64,000 bases of DNA from Desulfitobacterium dichloroeliminans LMG P-21439 (lineage in GTDB: Bacteria; Bacillota; Desulfitobacteriia; Desulfitobacteriales; Desulfitobacteriaceae). The position numbers and the translations under genes were made by a program. Location: assembly GCF_000243135.2 (NCBI RefSeq), contig NC_019903.1, forward strand, positions 3,262,001 through 3,326,000, read 5' to 3'. Positions 26,612 through 35,743 of the stretch are shown here, one piece after another (the stretch's first letter is position 1; the number at the start of each line of letters is the position of its first letter). The notes beneath the pieces are model-generated. The model did not search any database. It worked only from the letters and a program-made list of their open reading frames with translations, and had not been told where the DNA came from.

Positions 26612-27943
26612 ATGTTTTGGAATAATGGACTGACTAAAGGTAACGATAGCCGTTTAATCCTTTTGCTTCTGGTGATGCTTTCGGCCATGCTGCTTCCTTC
26701 CTTTGAAATCCACCCAACGCTCCCGAACATCCGGGTCGATGAGTTGCTTTTATTCGGAGTATTTGGTCTGAATATCTTGGCTTTTATTTTTAAAGGCTTT
26801 CGCTTTTCGCCAAATGCCCGGGAAGAGCTGCGTCTTCAGAATAAGGCCCTAAGGCGAATTGTTCTCATTTTTGGCTGCTTGGTCCTTTCCTATGCTATTT
26901 CAAACTTTTACGGGGTTGTCATTCTCGGAGCCGGAGCATACGGTTTACGGGATGTTATGGAGCTAGTGACGTTTTTTAAGTACTTTCTCGTGGTTACCTT
27001 AGTCCTCTCCATCAACTTACGGGATGCTGAGTTTGCTGTCCTAAGCTATACCTTCTTGGGGGCTTTATCCTTCTTGATTCTTTTCAGTTTTGCGCAAAGT
27101 CTTAACCTGTTTAATCTGAACACTTGGTTCTCGCCCTTTTTCAACCCGAACCACTGGGAAACCATGATTCTCGGCAACCCAGCGCGGGTCTTGGGAACCT
27201 TTGATAACCCCAATGTGTTCGGAACGTTTACCGTCATGACTTTAGCTTTCTTGGTGGCCCGTTACTATTTTGTGGAATCGAAGATTTACTTCCCCTTACT
27301 TCTGCTGATTCTGATCGGGTTGGTTATTAAGGTCGAGTATTTGACCATTTCCCGCACGGCCTTAGCAGGGATCGGGATTGTTTTGATGATCTTAAGCATT
27401 TGGGCTTTCTTCTATTATAGGAGAAGCAAAGGAATCTTACTGAGGATAGGAGCCTTGTTCCTCGTGACCATGGTGCTTTTTGCCACGGCCTCTGATGGTT
27501 TCTTCGTCCGCTTAACGGACGGCTTCAACTTCTCCACAAGCAACTCCTTCATCGGCCACGTGGAGCGTCTGGGGGCCGCTGTCGGTTCTATATGGCAATC
27601 TCCGGTTTTCGGCTGGGGTACCCAAAAGTATGCCATGACCACCGTGGTGGATAATGAGTATGCTCTTTTCACCCGTCGTTATGGGTTTGTGGGGCTGGCC
27701 GTTTATCTGTGGTTCTTCATTCAACCTTGGCTGTTGGGCTTGAAACGCTATCGTGCCGAGGCGGCAGGTCGGATGAAGGAGTATTTCGATGTAAAGACTT
27801 GGATTGGTATGGGGTATATGGCTCTTTTGCCGGCAGTTTTCCTCTATAATTTTATGGCTGGGGTGTTCTATAACCTTCAGCTAATGACCATCTTCTGCAT
27901 TATAATCGGCTTGGTGTATAACACTGCGAGGGATGACTATTGA
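26612..27943 (+). CDS. Wzy-like O-antigen polymerase/ligase
   Basis: 443 residues, strongly hydrophobic with ten to twelve membrane segments. The conserved region FGWGTQKYAMTTVVDNEYALFTRRYGFVGLAVYLWFF has the His/Asp-containing loop style of the Wzy_C family, and EYLTISRTALAGIGIVLMIL the preceding arginine. It probably polymerises lipid-linked repeat units on the outer face of the membrane. GAGGAGG precedes ATG 26612. Its TGA stop overlaps the next gene's TTG start. Confidence 0.82.
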   Translation: MFWNNGLTKGNDSRLILLLLVMLSAMLLPSFEIHPTLPNIRVDELLLFGVFGLNILAFIFKGFRFSPNAREELRLQNKALRRIVLIFGCLVLSYAISNFYGVVILGAGAYGLRDVMELVTFFKYFLVVTLVLSINLRDAEFAVLSYTFLGALSFLILFSFAQSLNLFNLNTWFSPFFNPNHWETMILGNPARVLGTFDNPNVFGTFTVMTLAFLVARYYFVESKIYFPLLLLILIGLVIKVEYLTISRTALAGIGIVLMILSIWAFFYYRRSKGILLRIGALFLVTMVLFATASDGFFVRLTDGFNFSTSNSFIGHVERLGAAVGSIWQSPVFGWGTQKYAMTTVVDNEYALFTRRYGFVGLAVYLWFFIQPWLLGLKRYRAEAAGRMKEYFDVKTWIGMGYMALLPAVFLYNFMAGVFYNLQLMTIFCIIIGLVYNTARDDY

Positions 27944-29331
27944 AAATCTGCGTTTTAACCTCGGCCCATCCACCATTGGATGCCCGCATCTTTTATAAGG
28001 AAGCCTGCTCTTTACGAAGGGCAGGCTATGATGTCGTACTCATCGCCCCATATCCCCGACAGAGGCAGGGAGGCGACAGTTCTTGCGAAACGGGGTCATG
28101 CGAAAAGGGGTCAGGTCCCAGTTCTCAGGGTCCCAATTCTCACGAGGCTGGGGTGTCCGAAACGAGAAGGTCGGGCGCGGCGGGGTACCCGCAGGAAGAA
28201 ATCGTAGAAGGAATTCGGATTCGCTATGTTCCCCCTTTCGCCTCGAGGCTCCAGCGGGTTCGCAATTTGCGGGCCATCTATCACGCCGCTGTGGAGGAAC
28301 AGGCCGACCTATATCATTTTCATGATCCTGATCTGATCTGGACGGGATTAACCCTCCAGAAAAAACTGGGCAAGCCGGTGATCTATGATGTCCATGAGTA
28401 TTATGCCGACAGCCTGAAGACACGGTATTGGCTACCCGCACCCTTGCGCAAAACAGCCGCAGCTGTATTCGAACGACTGGAGAAAGGTGCCGCGAGCCGC
28501 TTTGCCGGAATCATGACGGTAAACCACCACATGGAGGGTTTATTTAAGCAGTATAATCCGGTGGGGGCCAGCTTGTTTAACTTTCCTCTGCAAGAGCAGT
28601 TCCAGTTTGAACGACCGAGTTCGAAGTTCGGCGCAAAGTGCGAACTGGGGACAGGTCCCAGTTTTCAAGAAATCTCTGAGGAAGTCACTGAAGGGGCCGA
28701 TGAGGAAGCTCAGGAAAGCTTTGATAGCTCTGACTGCTCTGGCGTCCCCGTGGGCACTGTTGCCCCAGTTATATTGTACCTAGGGGGAATCAATCGGGAA
28801 CGGGGCTTAGAGGTCATTCTAGAGGCTATGCCCCTCGTGCGCGAGAAGCATCCCGATGCGGTGTGTAAGCTAGTCGGCCCCTTGGAGCTGGGAGGAATCT
28901 CTGAGAAATATCTTCCTATGGAGAATTGGCTGGAAAAGGGCAATATTCAGGTCCTAGGGAAAGTCCCCTATAGCCAAGTCCCCGCCATCCTCAGAGACAG
29001 TCATATAGCACTTGTGCCCTTACTCCCGACCCTAAATTACACAAAGGCCATCCCTGTGAAGCTCATAGAATACATGGCCGCTGGCCTGCCTGTGGTCGGC
29101 TCTCGCTTCGGCTACATAGAACAGATTTTACGCGAAGATGAATGCGGCAGCCTAGCCGAGCCCGGCGAACCCCAGTCTCTCGCCCAAGAGATATGCACCT
29201 TGATCGAAAACCCCGCTCAAGCCCTAAAATACGCCCAGAACGGCTGGGATGCTTTCCATGAGAAGTACTCCTGGGAAAGCGAAGAAAAGAAGCTCCTGGC
29301 GGTGTATGAACAGGTGCTTGGGGGGCAGTAA
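27940..29331 (+). CDS. GT4-family glycosyltransferase carrying two repeat-derived insertions
   Basis: 463 residues from TTG 27940. The GT-B fold is clear: SAHPPLDARIFYKEACSLRRAGYDV at the N-terminus, then YHFHDPDLIWTGL and KPVIYDVHEYY. The donor domain has LYLGGINRERGLEVILEAM and PVKLIEYMAAGLPVVGS. Two stretches do not belong to the family: about residues 45-88 (Gly/Ser/Arg-rich, from 28070-28200) and about 228-265 (acidic, from 28610-28750). The DNA of both contains the GGTCCCAG repeat core. They keep the frame open, so the enzyme may still work with two surface loops. Confidence 0.8.
   Translation: MKICVLTSAHPPLDARIFYKEACSLRRAGYDVVLIAPYPRQRQGGDSSCETGSCEKGSGPSSQGPNSHEAGVSETRRSGAAGYPQEEIVEGIRIRYVPPFASRLQRVRNLRAIYHAAVEEQADLYHFHDPDLIWTGLTLQKKLGKPVIYDVHEYYADSLKTRYWLPAPLRKTAAAVFERLEKGAASRFAGIMTVNHHMEGLFKQYNPVGASLFNFPLQEQFQFERPSSKFGAKCELGTGPSFQEISEEVTEGADEEAQESFDSSDCSGVPVGTVAPVILYLGGINRERGLEVILEAMPLVREKHPDAVCKLVGPLELGGISEKYLPMENWLEKGNIQVLGKVPYSQVPAILRDSHIALVPLLPTLNYTKAIPVKLIEYMAAGLPVVGSRFGYIEQILREDECGSLAEPGEPQSLAQEICTLIENPAQALKYAQNGWDAFHEKYSWESEEKKLLAVYEQVLGGQ
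28085..28150. repeat. GGGACAGGTCCC-family repeat inside a coding region, copy 1
   Basis: Contains GGGGTCAGGTCCCAG and a second GGGTCCCAATTCTCA, variants of the dispersed core. It lies in frame in the glycosyltransferase gene and codes for a low-complexity stretch. Confidence 0.6.
28618..28672. repeat. GGGACAGGTCCC-family repeat inside a coding region, copy 2
   Basis: A small GTTCG/CGAAC hairpin is followed by ACTGGGGACAGGTCCCAGT, a near-perfect copy of the dispersed core. It is in frame within the same glycosyltransferase gene. Confidence 0.7.
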
Positions 29332-29804
29332 GGCAATCTCCAGCGACACTGATGATGCAAGCCATCGATAGAAAACCCAATAACTAGAACAGCTACATAT
29401 AATCGACTCTCACTTAAAAGAATACCCAAGGATTTTGATATACAGAAGAGAGCGACTTCAAAGCGAGCAGCTACCCGTTCTTCGCGAAAAGCTTGCAGCG
29501 GAGTCGGGTTGGAAACAGGACGTTTCCAACCAGCTAGAGAGCCAAACAAGTGCGAAAAGCTCGCCCGCTTTTCGGGATGGCGATTTAGCCGACGAAATCC
29601 GGATGAGGATTTCGGCCAAGCCGCAAACCCCAAAGACATCTTATGCGGCGCAGGCCCACCCGACGGAGCCGAAAGCTTGAGTGCTAGAACGGGTGCGCGC
29701 AGCTTTCTAAGCGAACGTGTATAGCAAAATCCTGGAAACTCAACCCGAAGGCACGTAAATGCAAACAGGTACCTGTCCCCACTTTTCATCCAAGGAGGCC
29801 CACC
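29332..29804. other. Gene-free structured island between two glycosyltransferase genes
   Basis: About 470 bases with no convincing gene; open frames here have no ribosome sites and low-complexity products. It holds four clear hairpins: 29507-29531 (ten-base stem), 29553-29574 (CGAAAAGC/GCTTTTCG), 29593-29614 (CGAAATCC/GGATTTCG) and 29671-29707 (GAAAGCT/AGCTTTC). A GGTACCTGTCCCC copy of the dispersed repeat lies near 29767. A structured RNA is possible. Confidence 0.5.
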
Positions 29805-31064
29805 ATGAACGTTCTCGTGATTTCCCACCTCTACCCGACGGCAGCTCAGCCACTGAGTGGGATCTTCGTCCAACAGCAAATCGAGGCCATCCACGCTCAA
29901 GGTATCGAAGTCACACTGGTGAATCCGACTCCTTGGTTTCCGCGTGCCCTCAAGGGGCTAGGGAAATGGGGAAAATACGCCCAAGTACCCGATTATGAGC
30001 TCCATCAGGGCATGGATATTTACCACCCAAGAGTTCTCGAGTTTCCACGTGGCTATTTCTTTGCTCATTATCCCCTGACCTATCGCCTGGGGATGGGCAA
30101 GCTGATCGCTCGACTCGTACGCGAAAAGAAACCCGATCTGATTCATGCTCATGTGGCTCATCCCGACGGTGCTGCGGCTGTGGCTTTGGGAAAACAATAC
30201 AATCTACCTGTGGTGGTCACCATTCATGGACAGGATTTTGCTCATACCTTGAACCGCTCGCCCCGCTGTGCTGAGAGCGTGAAGGACACCCTGCGCCAAG
30301 CTCGTCGCGTGATTCTCGTCAGTGATAAGCTGCGAGAGAATTATGGTCTGGAGCACTGGGCCGATAACCTTAGTAAGTATCGGGTGATTTACAACGGTGC
30401 GGAATTTGAGGATATAGATAACCAGACACAGGCGGAAGTGCAGAAGTCAGCTAGTAGCGAAAATGCTATTCCTAACGAACGGTGGCCGGTGCTGTTGACG
30501 GTGGGTTTTTTGCGGGAACCTAAGGGACATGCTTATGTCTTAGAGGCTCTTGCTCATTCCGAGCTGCTGAAGACTTATCCGGATTTGCTCTACCGCATCG
30601 CCGGTGATGGAGCGGAACGGCGGAACCTCGAAGCCAAGGTGAGTGCATTAGGTTTAGAAAAGCATGTGGAGTTTTTGGGGAGCCTCCCCCACCCCCAAGC
30701 CATGGCGGAGATGGCTCGCTGTGATATCTTTGTGATGCCCAGCTGGAACGAGGCTTTTGGGGTGGTTTATCTGGAAGCGCTCTCCCAAGGGAAACCGATC
30801 ATCGGTACGAAGGGCGAAGGAATTGCCCCCCTCATCCATCGGGAAGAAGTTGGCTTGACTGTCCGTCCCCGCAACGCTGAGGATATTCGGCTTGCCATTG
30901 AAAAGCTATTAAGCAATCCGGACTTGGCCCAAGAGATGGGCAAAAAAGGACAAACTCTGGTGCGGGAGAACTTTACCTGGTCTCACAATGCCCGCCAGAC
31001 CATCGCTTTATATCGTGAAGTCTTAACCGAAGGGAACCAAGGGTTAGGAGCTGAGCTAGTTTAA
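29805..31064 (+). CDS. GT4-family glycosyltransferase
   Basis: 419 residues. The N-terminal domain starts MNVLVISHLYPTAAQPLSGIFVQQQIEAI and includes PDLIHAHVAHPDGAAAV and VVTIHGQDF. The donor domain has VGFLREPKGHAYVLEAL and PSWNEAFGVVYLEALSQGKPIIG, with the family E-x7-E motif. AAGGAGG precedes ATG 29805. Its TAA shares one base with the flippase ATG, so the two are coupled. Unlike the glycosyltransferase upstream, it shows no repeat-derived insertions. Confidence 0.88.
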   Translation: MNVLVISHLYPTAAQPLSGIFVQQQIEAIHAQGIEVTLVNPTPWFPRALKGLGKWGKYAQVPDYELHQGMDIYHPRVLEFPRGYFFAHYPLTYRLGMGKLIARLVREKKPDLIHAHVAHPDGAAAVALGKQYNLPVVVTIHGQDFAHTLNRSPRCAESVKDTLRQARRVILVSDKLRENYGLEHWADNLSKYRVIYNGAEFEDIDNQTQAEVQKSASSENAIPNERWPVLLTVGFLREPKGHAYVLEALAHSELLKTYPDLLYRIAGDGAERRNLEAKVSALGLEKHVEFLGSLPHPQAMAEMARCDIFVMPSWNEAFGVVYLEALSQGKPIIGTKGEGIAPLIHREEVGLTVRPRNAEDIRLAIEKLLSNPDLAQEMGKKGQTLVRENFTWSHNARQTIALYREVLTEGNQGLGAELV

Positions 31065-32473
31065 TGGATACACGCCTTATTGCAAAAAACGCAACAGCCT
31101 TGGGGGTTTCTAGCCTCCTCGCCAAATCCATCGCAGCAGTGCTGGGGATTTTTGTGACCCGCTACTTAGGTCCCGGGCCTTTTGGTGATTACTCGACAGC
31201 CTATGCTTATGTGGGCACGATTATCATTTTTGCCGAGCTGGGGATTAGTCAATTGATGGTTCAGGAAGGTTCTAAAAATGCGAAGGTACTGCCCCAATAT
31301 TTCGGCAATACCCTCTTGGTGAAGACCCTTTTGTGCGCGTTATGTTACCTTATCATGCTGCTTTTTATGTTTCCCTATAATGAAACGGTGCGAGCCATGG
31401 TCCTGGTTGTGGGGGTCGCCGTATGCTTTAATGCGATCAACCAATCCATCTATAATTACTATCAAGCTGTGCAGAAGATCTATATAGCTGCACTCTATCA
31501 GTTCCTAACGACCGTCTTGATAGCCGTCTTCACGATTATCGTGCTGGTGGCCGGTTTAGGGGTGGTCTCCATTACCTTTACCCATTTACTTGCTTATGCG
31601 ATAACCACCGTCCTGCTGTATTTGGCTTTAAGAAAGGAAATTAAGCCTAGGGTGGAGTTGCCGACCCTGCCAAACATGGTAGTCCACGGTCTGCCCTTTG
31701 GGATTCATCGGATATTTTACAATGTTTTTACCCAATTCAGCATTTTAGCCCTCTCTTGGACTGCCACGAGTGAGGAAGTGGGGATTTTCTCGGCAGCCTA
31801 TAAGCTGATCCTGATTCTGGTCTTTATCCCCAGTATGATGACCAGTGCTCTTTATCCCGTTCTCTACCAGCTGGGGGATTCCGACCGCAACCAGCATCAA
31901 GGGGTGATCGAAAAGGTGTTTAAGGCCCTGTCAGCAGTGGGTATCGCCGGTAGTACCTTATTCTTCGTCTTAGCCGGTCCACTGACGGTATGGCTTTATG
32001 ATGGAAAGTTTAATGCCTCCATCCCCATCCTGATGATTGTCTGTTGGTTTTTAGCTCTGGAATGTATGAGCTTTTCCTTAGGGGATATCCTGACTACCAC
32101 CGGTCGGCAAATGCAGAGAACGATAATTCAAGGGATTTCCCTAGCCCTTTTGGCAGGCTTGATCTTTGGCTTAAGGCCTTGGCTAGGATTATACAGCGCC
32201 GCCTATGGGATTATCATCGTGGAGATTTTCATCTTCTTGGCCTACTATGTGCTCATTCGCAAGAATGTCTATAAGATTCGCTTGTGGCGGCAGCTTCCTA
32301 GTACGATCATCTCGGCACTTTGCATGGCTGGGACGGCTTGGCTGCTTATCGACCTTCACCCTCTCCTTTCCGCTTCCGTGGCGGGTGTGGTGTTTTGCTT
32401 AGTTATCGTGGCGATCGATAAGGATTTCCGCAAAATCGGTGCTTATGTGGTGAGACGGGTGCTGAGACGGTAA
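31064..32473 (+). CDS. Wzx-like polysaccharide flippase
   Basis: 469 residues with about twelve to fourteen membrane segments. It begins TRLIAKNATALGVSSLLAKSIAAVLGIFVTRYLGPGPFGDYS, the N-terminal signature of the polysaccharide transport (PST/MOP) family that moves lipid-linked repeat units across the membrane. It closes the plus-strand operon with Wzy-like and glycosyltransferase genes. A diverged copy of residues about 395-415 is found at 34087-34149. Confidence 0.88.
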   Translation: MDTRLIAKNATALGVSSLLAKSIAAVLGIFVTRYLGPGPFGDYSTAYAYVGTIIIFAELGISQLMVQEGSKNAKVLPQYFGNTLLVKTLLCALCYLIMLLFMFPYNETVRAMVLVVGVAVCFNAINQSIYNYYQAVQKIYIAALYQFLTTVLIAVFTIIVLVAGLGVVSITFTHLLAYAITTVLLYLALRKEIKPRVELPTLPNMVVHGLPFGIHRIFYNVFTQFSILALSWTATSEEVGIFSAAYKLILILVFIPSMMTSALYPVLYQLGDSDRNQHQGVIEKVFKALSAVGIAGSTLFFVLAGPLTVWLYDGKFNASIPILMIVCWFLALECMSFSLGDILTTTGRQMQRTIIQGISLALLAGLIFGLRPWLGLYSAAYGIIIVEIFIFLAYYVLIRKNVYKIRLWRQLPSTIISALCMAGTAWLLIDLHPLLSASVAGVVFCLVIVAIDKDFRKIGAYVVRRVLRR

Positions 32474-32486
32474 AGAGTAGTGAAGC

Positions 32487-33926
32487 TTAATCTGCTTTAC
32501 CTAAAAGATATAGGAGAATTAGTGCCGGAATTCTTACGACGGGCACTTGTGTATCATGATTACTGGCCCCATAGTCAGTAAGCTTTTTTGTTGCGATAAA
32601 GGCACTTGTAACCTGAGAGTTTGGATCTGATGCTAAGGTAACTACGGCATCTGAGGCAAGCACGGATGAGTCATTTCGGTATTTTACTTCACAGAGTACT
32701 TTCCCTGCCGGTTGATCGATAACAACATCTACTTCTTTTTGATTATCCTTTAGCTTTCTGAAATAACCAATTTTTGCAGTTTTTCCTTCATAAAATGAAA
32801 CGAAGTGTTTAAATACTGCAGTTTCTACCATGATGCCCATTTCTCTTTCATTTGACTGTACGTTATCAATCATGAGCACAGCATTGCGTATCGCTGGGTC
32901 TGCAACATAGATTTTGGGTCTGCCTTTTAAGGCACCTTTGCTCCCAACATCGATGGGATTAGAGCGATAAATGAGATTTGACTTCTCTAGAAATTCGAGA
33001 TAGTTTTCCAGTGTTGTGACACTTATATTACCCAACTCCTTAGTTGCGGTTTGGGCATTAAAGATTCCAGATGAGTTTATACACAGATATAAAAATAACT
33101 TTTCCATCAGTAGTGGGTTCCTCACGTTGAACAGGGTCAGAACATCTCTTTTGATAACCTTATCCACCACATCTTCACGGAGTAATCTTTGAGCATAAGT
33201 GTCATCATCCGATAGTACAAGCTCGGGAAAACCACCAATTAGTAAATAGCGATTAAAGTGCTGGACTAATGGTGAAAAAACATTTGCGAGCTCCGCAAAT
33301 TCACCTTTTGTTAGATTTGCCAATTCTGACAGATGAATATTACTATTGAGGGCTGGACGTTCCTTTAACTGAAGTAATTCACAGTATTCATAAAAGGATA
33401 ACGTCGGAATCTTGAGCATTGTCCATCTTCCCGCACCACTGTCTGCTGCTCCCTTTTGAATAATCGGACTAGCAGATCCGGTTGCTGTTAAACAAATATC
33501 TTGGCGGGAATCATATAATACCTTCATCCATAGCTCCCAGTTATTTGTATATTGAACCTCATCGAAGAACAAATATTTCTTCCCCTCAATTGGATAGAGC
33601 GATTCATAGATGTTTAAAACGTCATCAATGCTGATAAGCTTTACTAATGGGTTGTCAAACGTTATATAGAGAATATTTCTCGGTGCAACACCTTGTTTTA
33701 AAAGATCCTCAATCATTTGAAACATAATTGTAGTCTTCCCTACTCGTCTAGCACCAGACAATACCACAAACCTTCGAATTGAGGGATGGGTTAAAAACTT
33801 CATCGCTTCATTATAGGCAACTCTTTTCTGAGGCTTAGTTAGTGATTGGATTTTCTCTGGTTCCTTCCACCACTGGTTATAGTGTTGTAAGACTTTAATT
33901 ACTTGTTCTTCGGATACCAAAGCCAT
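32487..33926 (-). CDS. AAA-family ATPase with DUF4143-type C-terminus
   Basis: 479 residues. The Walker A is LSGARRVGKTTIMFQ (about residue 57) and Walker B is KKYLFFDEVQY. The C-terminal half matches the DUF4143/nuclease-like region (KIGYFRKLKDNQKEVDVVIDQPAGKVLCEVKY, which has the D-x-E-x-K spacing of PD-(D/E)XK folds). Such proteins are widespread accessory ATPases of unknown role. The start is ATG 33926, eight bases after AAGGAG; a GTG three codons earlier sits too close to that site. The gene is convergent with the flippase and unrelated to the glycan genes. Confidence 0.8.
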   Translation of the reverse strand: MALVSEEQVIKVLQHYNQWWKEPEKIQSLTKPQKRVAYNEAMKFLTHPSIRRFVVLSGARRVGKTTIMFQMIEDLLKQGVAPRNILYITFDNPLVKLISIDDVLNIYESLYPIEGKKYLFFDEVQYTNNWELWMKVLYDSRQDICLTATGSASPIIQKGAADSGAGRWTMLKIPTLSFYEYCELLQLKERPALNSNIHLSELANLTKGEFAELANVFSPLVQHFNRYLLIGGFPELVLSDDDTYAQRLLREDVVDKVIKRDVLTLFNVRNPLLMEKLFLYLCINSSGIFNAQTATKELGNISVTTLENYLEFLEKSNLIYRSNPIDVGSKGALKGRPKIYVADPAIRNAVLMIDNVQSNEREMGIMVETAVFKHFVSFYEGKTAKIGYFRKLKDNQKEVDVVIDQPAGKVLCEVKYRNDSSVLASDAVVTLASDPNSQVTSAFIATKKLTDYGASNHDTQVPVVRIPALILLYLLGKAD

Positions 33927-34031
33927 AAAATCCACTCCTTATACTTTATACTATAATTATATCACGGAATAATTGATACTATACTATTAATTATTCTAGG
34001 TAAACTACAAGTGTGTTAAAATACGCGGAAA

Positions 34032-34072
34032 AGGTCAAGGGATTAGCTTGTATACAAGATAACCCTTGACCT
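34032..34072 (-). terminator. Terminator of the second ATPase gene
   Basis: AGGTCAAGGG pairs with CCCTTGACCT around a CTTGTATACAAG palindrome, and on the minus strand it is followed by TTTTCC. A closely related hairpin (GTCAAGGGAT) lies at 35678-35721 on the other side of the ATPase gene. Confidence 0.7.
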
Positions 34073-34086
34073 AACCTTCTTACCAT

Positions 34087-34149
34087 TATGTGTTAATCCG
34101 CAAGAATGTTCATAAGATTCGCTTATCGCGGCAGCTTGCCAGTATGATG
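34087..34149 (+). pseudogene. Fragment of a second Wzx flippase gene
   Basis: The plus strand encodes YVLIRKNVHKIRLSRQLASM, then Met and a stop. This aligns with YVLIRKNVYKIRLWRQLPST in the intact flippase (32246-32308). About 51 of 63 bases agree and many differences are silent, so it is a remnant of a diverged homologue rather than a recent copy. Nothing before or after it aligns. Confidence 0.75.
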
Positions 34150-34172
34150 TAGAATACGCACTTAAGGTTTTT

Positions 34173-35561
34173 TTACGATGATAACACGATGTCTGCTCGT
34201 TCTTTTGCCAAGATTTGCATTGCTTCACTAAACCCGTTTATACTGAACAAAACGTACCAGTTTTTACGCTCGCTTTGTTTCCAGGTCACGGCTTCTGATT
34301 TTTTAACTAAAGCGTAAAAAATGTCAGTGTCTACAGGTTTTTCATGATACTTACATTCGCCAAAAATCATATTCGTGCCCTTAGAATCGTAGGCAACAAG
34401 ATCAATTTCTGTTTGGTTATCCCACCAACGCCCAGCTCTATTAAAGTAAAAGGGCCATTGTCCTTTGCTATTCAGATGCCATAATTCGCTAAGGCAGACC
34501 TCTTCATAAACATAAGCAACATGGTTATCGATGAAGTTTTCGCGTATTTTTCGCATAACAATATCTACTTGGTCGCGTTCCAAAAAGCTTAGATTAGGAT
34601 AAACGAATCGAAACCAAAAACTAATGAAATTGTCCTTAATCTTATATAAACCACGCTTGCTCTTCTCGGGATGATCCTCGGTAATGGGTACCTGACGTTC
34701 TAATATATCCAGATCAATAAGTGTCCTTAGATATTTGGAAAGGCCTGTCTGCTTTACTTCCAAGGTGGCGGCTATTTTCGACAACTTTTGGTTGCCTGCG
34801 GCTACAGCCTTAATTACTGAAAAATAGCTCCCGATCTCTGAGACTTCGTTTTGTAGTAGGAAGTGGGGCTCTTCATATAAAAAACTGGCTTTATTCAAGA
34901 CGTTTTTCCTAATGGCTGTGTAGATGTCACTATCCCCTTGAAACTGTTCAATATACTTCGGAACACCACCCGTGACCGCATAGCGTTCTATTAGTTCCTT
35001 TTTACTCTTATCTTTGAAGAATTCATTATAATAACGGAAATCAATCTGTTTTAACTTCTTTTGTCCCGTTCTTCTACCATATAAGGGACTGCTATAGGCT
35101 AAGGTTTGAGACTCCATCATTGAAATTAAGGAACCACACAGTACGATCATAATATTTTTATTCATTAAACTTGTATCCCATATCTTTTGGAATACAGAGG
35201 GAAAAGCCGAATTCGTTTTGCCTAAATATTGAAACTCATCGATAATTATCAGTAGCTTGGTTTTTGAGAGATACTCCATTAACGTATTAAATAGTGTCGC
35301 CCAGTCATTAATAACCGCTGTCTTCAGTAAAGAATTCTGCAAAAAATCTGCGACCGTGTCTTTAAAGGCATGGCGATTTTCCGTCTCAGACTCTTGGGTT
35401 GCCAAAAAGTAGATACTCGGCTTATTCTCCATAAACTTTGTCAAAAGCGCAGTCTTGCCTACACGTCTTCTTCCGTAAAGAACTACCAAAGATGATCCAT
35501 CGCGTGTATATTCTCCATCTAAGAAATCTAATTCATCATGACGGTCAATAAATTCTTTCAT
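34173..35561 (-). CDS. AAA-family ATPase with DUF234-type C-terminus
   Basis: 462 residues. Walker A is VLYGRRRVGKTALLTKF and Walker B is KLLIIIDEFQYLGKT. A winged-helix region (KIAATLEVKQTGLSKYLRTLIDLDIL, about 270-300) and a DUF234-like nuclease-type end (DNQTEIDLVAYDSKGTNMIFGECKYHEK) follow. The start is ATG 35561, eight bases after AGGAGG; GTG 35570 lies too close. It is a different subfamily from the ATPase at 32487-33926. The two neighbours with the flippase scar suggest a patch of acquired genes. Function unknown. Confidence 0.8.
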   Translation of the reverse strand: MKEFIDRHDELDFLDGEYTRDGSSLVVLYGRRRVGKTALLTKFMENKPSIYFLATQESETENRHAFKDTVADFLQNSLLKTAVINDWATLFNTLMEYLSKTKLLIIIDEFQYLGKTNSAFPSVFQKIWDTSLMNKNIMIVLCGSLISMMESQTLAYSSPLYGRRTGQKKLKQIDFRYYNEFFKDKSKKELIERYAVTGGVPKYIEQFQGDSDIYTAIRKNVLNKASFLYEEPHFLLQNEVSEIGSYFSVIKAVAAGNQKLSKIAATLEVKQTGLSKYLRTLIDLDILERQVPITEDHPEKSKRGLYKIKDNFISFWFRFVYPNLSFLERDQVDIVMRKIRENFIDNHVAYVYEEVCLSELWHLNSKGQWPFYFNRAGRWWDNQTEIDLVAYDSKGTNMIFGECKYHEKPVDTDIFYALVKKSEAVTWKQSERKNWYVLFSINGFSEAMQILAKERADIVLSS

Positions 35562-35677
35562 GGATGCCACCTCCTAGAATTTATTATATCCCGAATTATT
35601 ATAATTTAAAGTATAATAATTTCTTGATTTTTCGACAACCCTCTTCAATTGCCAAGGACCTAGCGCGCAGAACAAAT

Positions 35678-35721
35678 AAGTCAAGGGATATCTCCTCGAT
35701 GATGAGTAGATCCCTTGACTT
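35678..35721 (-). terminator. Terminator of the WbpD/WbpB/WbpA/CapD operon
   Basis: A 12-base stem (AAGTCAAGGGAT with ATCCCTTGACTT) lies 22 bases after the stop of the acetyltransferase gene. It is the end of the 35.7-41.4 kb minus-strand group. Confidence 0.7.
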
Positions 35722-35743
35722 TTACTTTTTATAACTATAGAGC

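Noticed and set aside
29435-29724. Two open frames in the structured island
   Set aside because: No ribosome sites, low-complexity arginine/serine-rich products and overlap with several perfect hairpins.
34043-34228. Small minus-strand open frame after the DUF234-type ATPase
   Set aside because: It runs through a terminator hairpin and the antisense of the flippase remnant; no family features.
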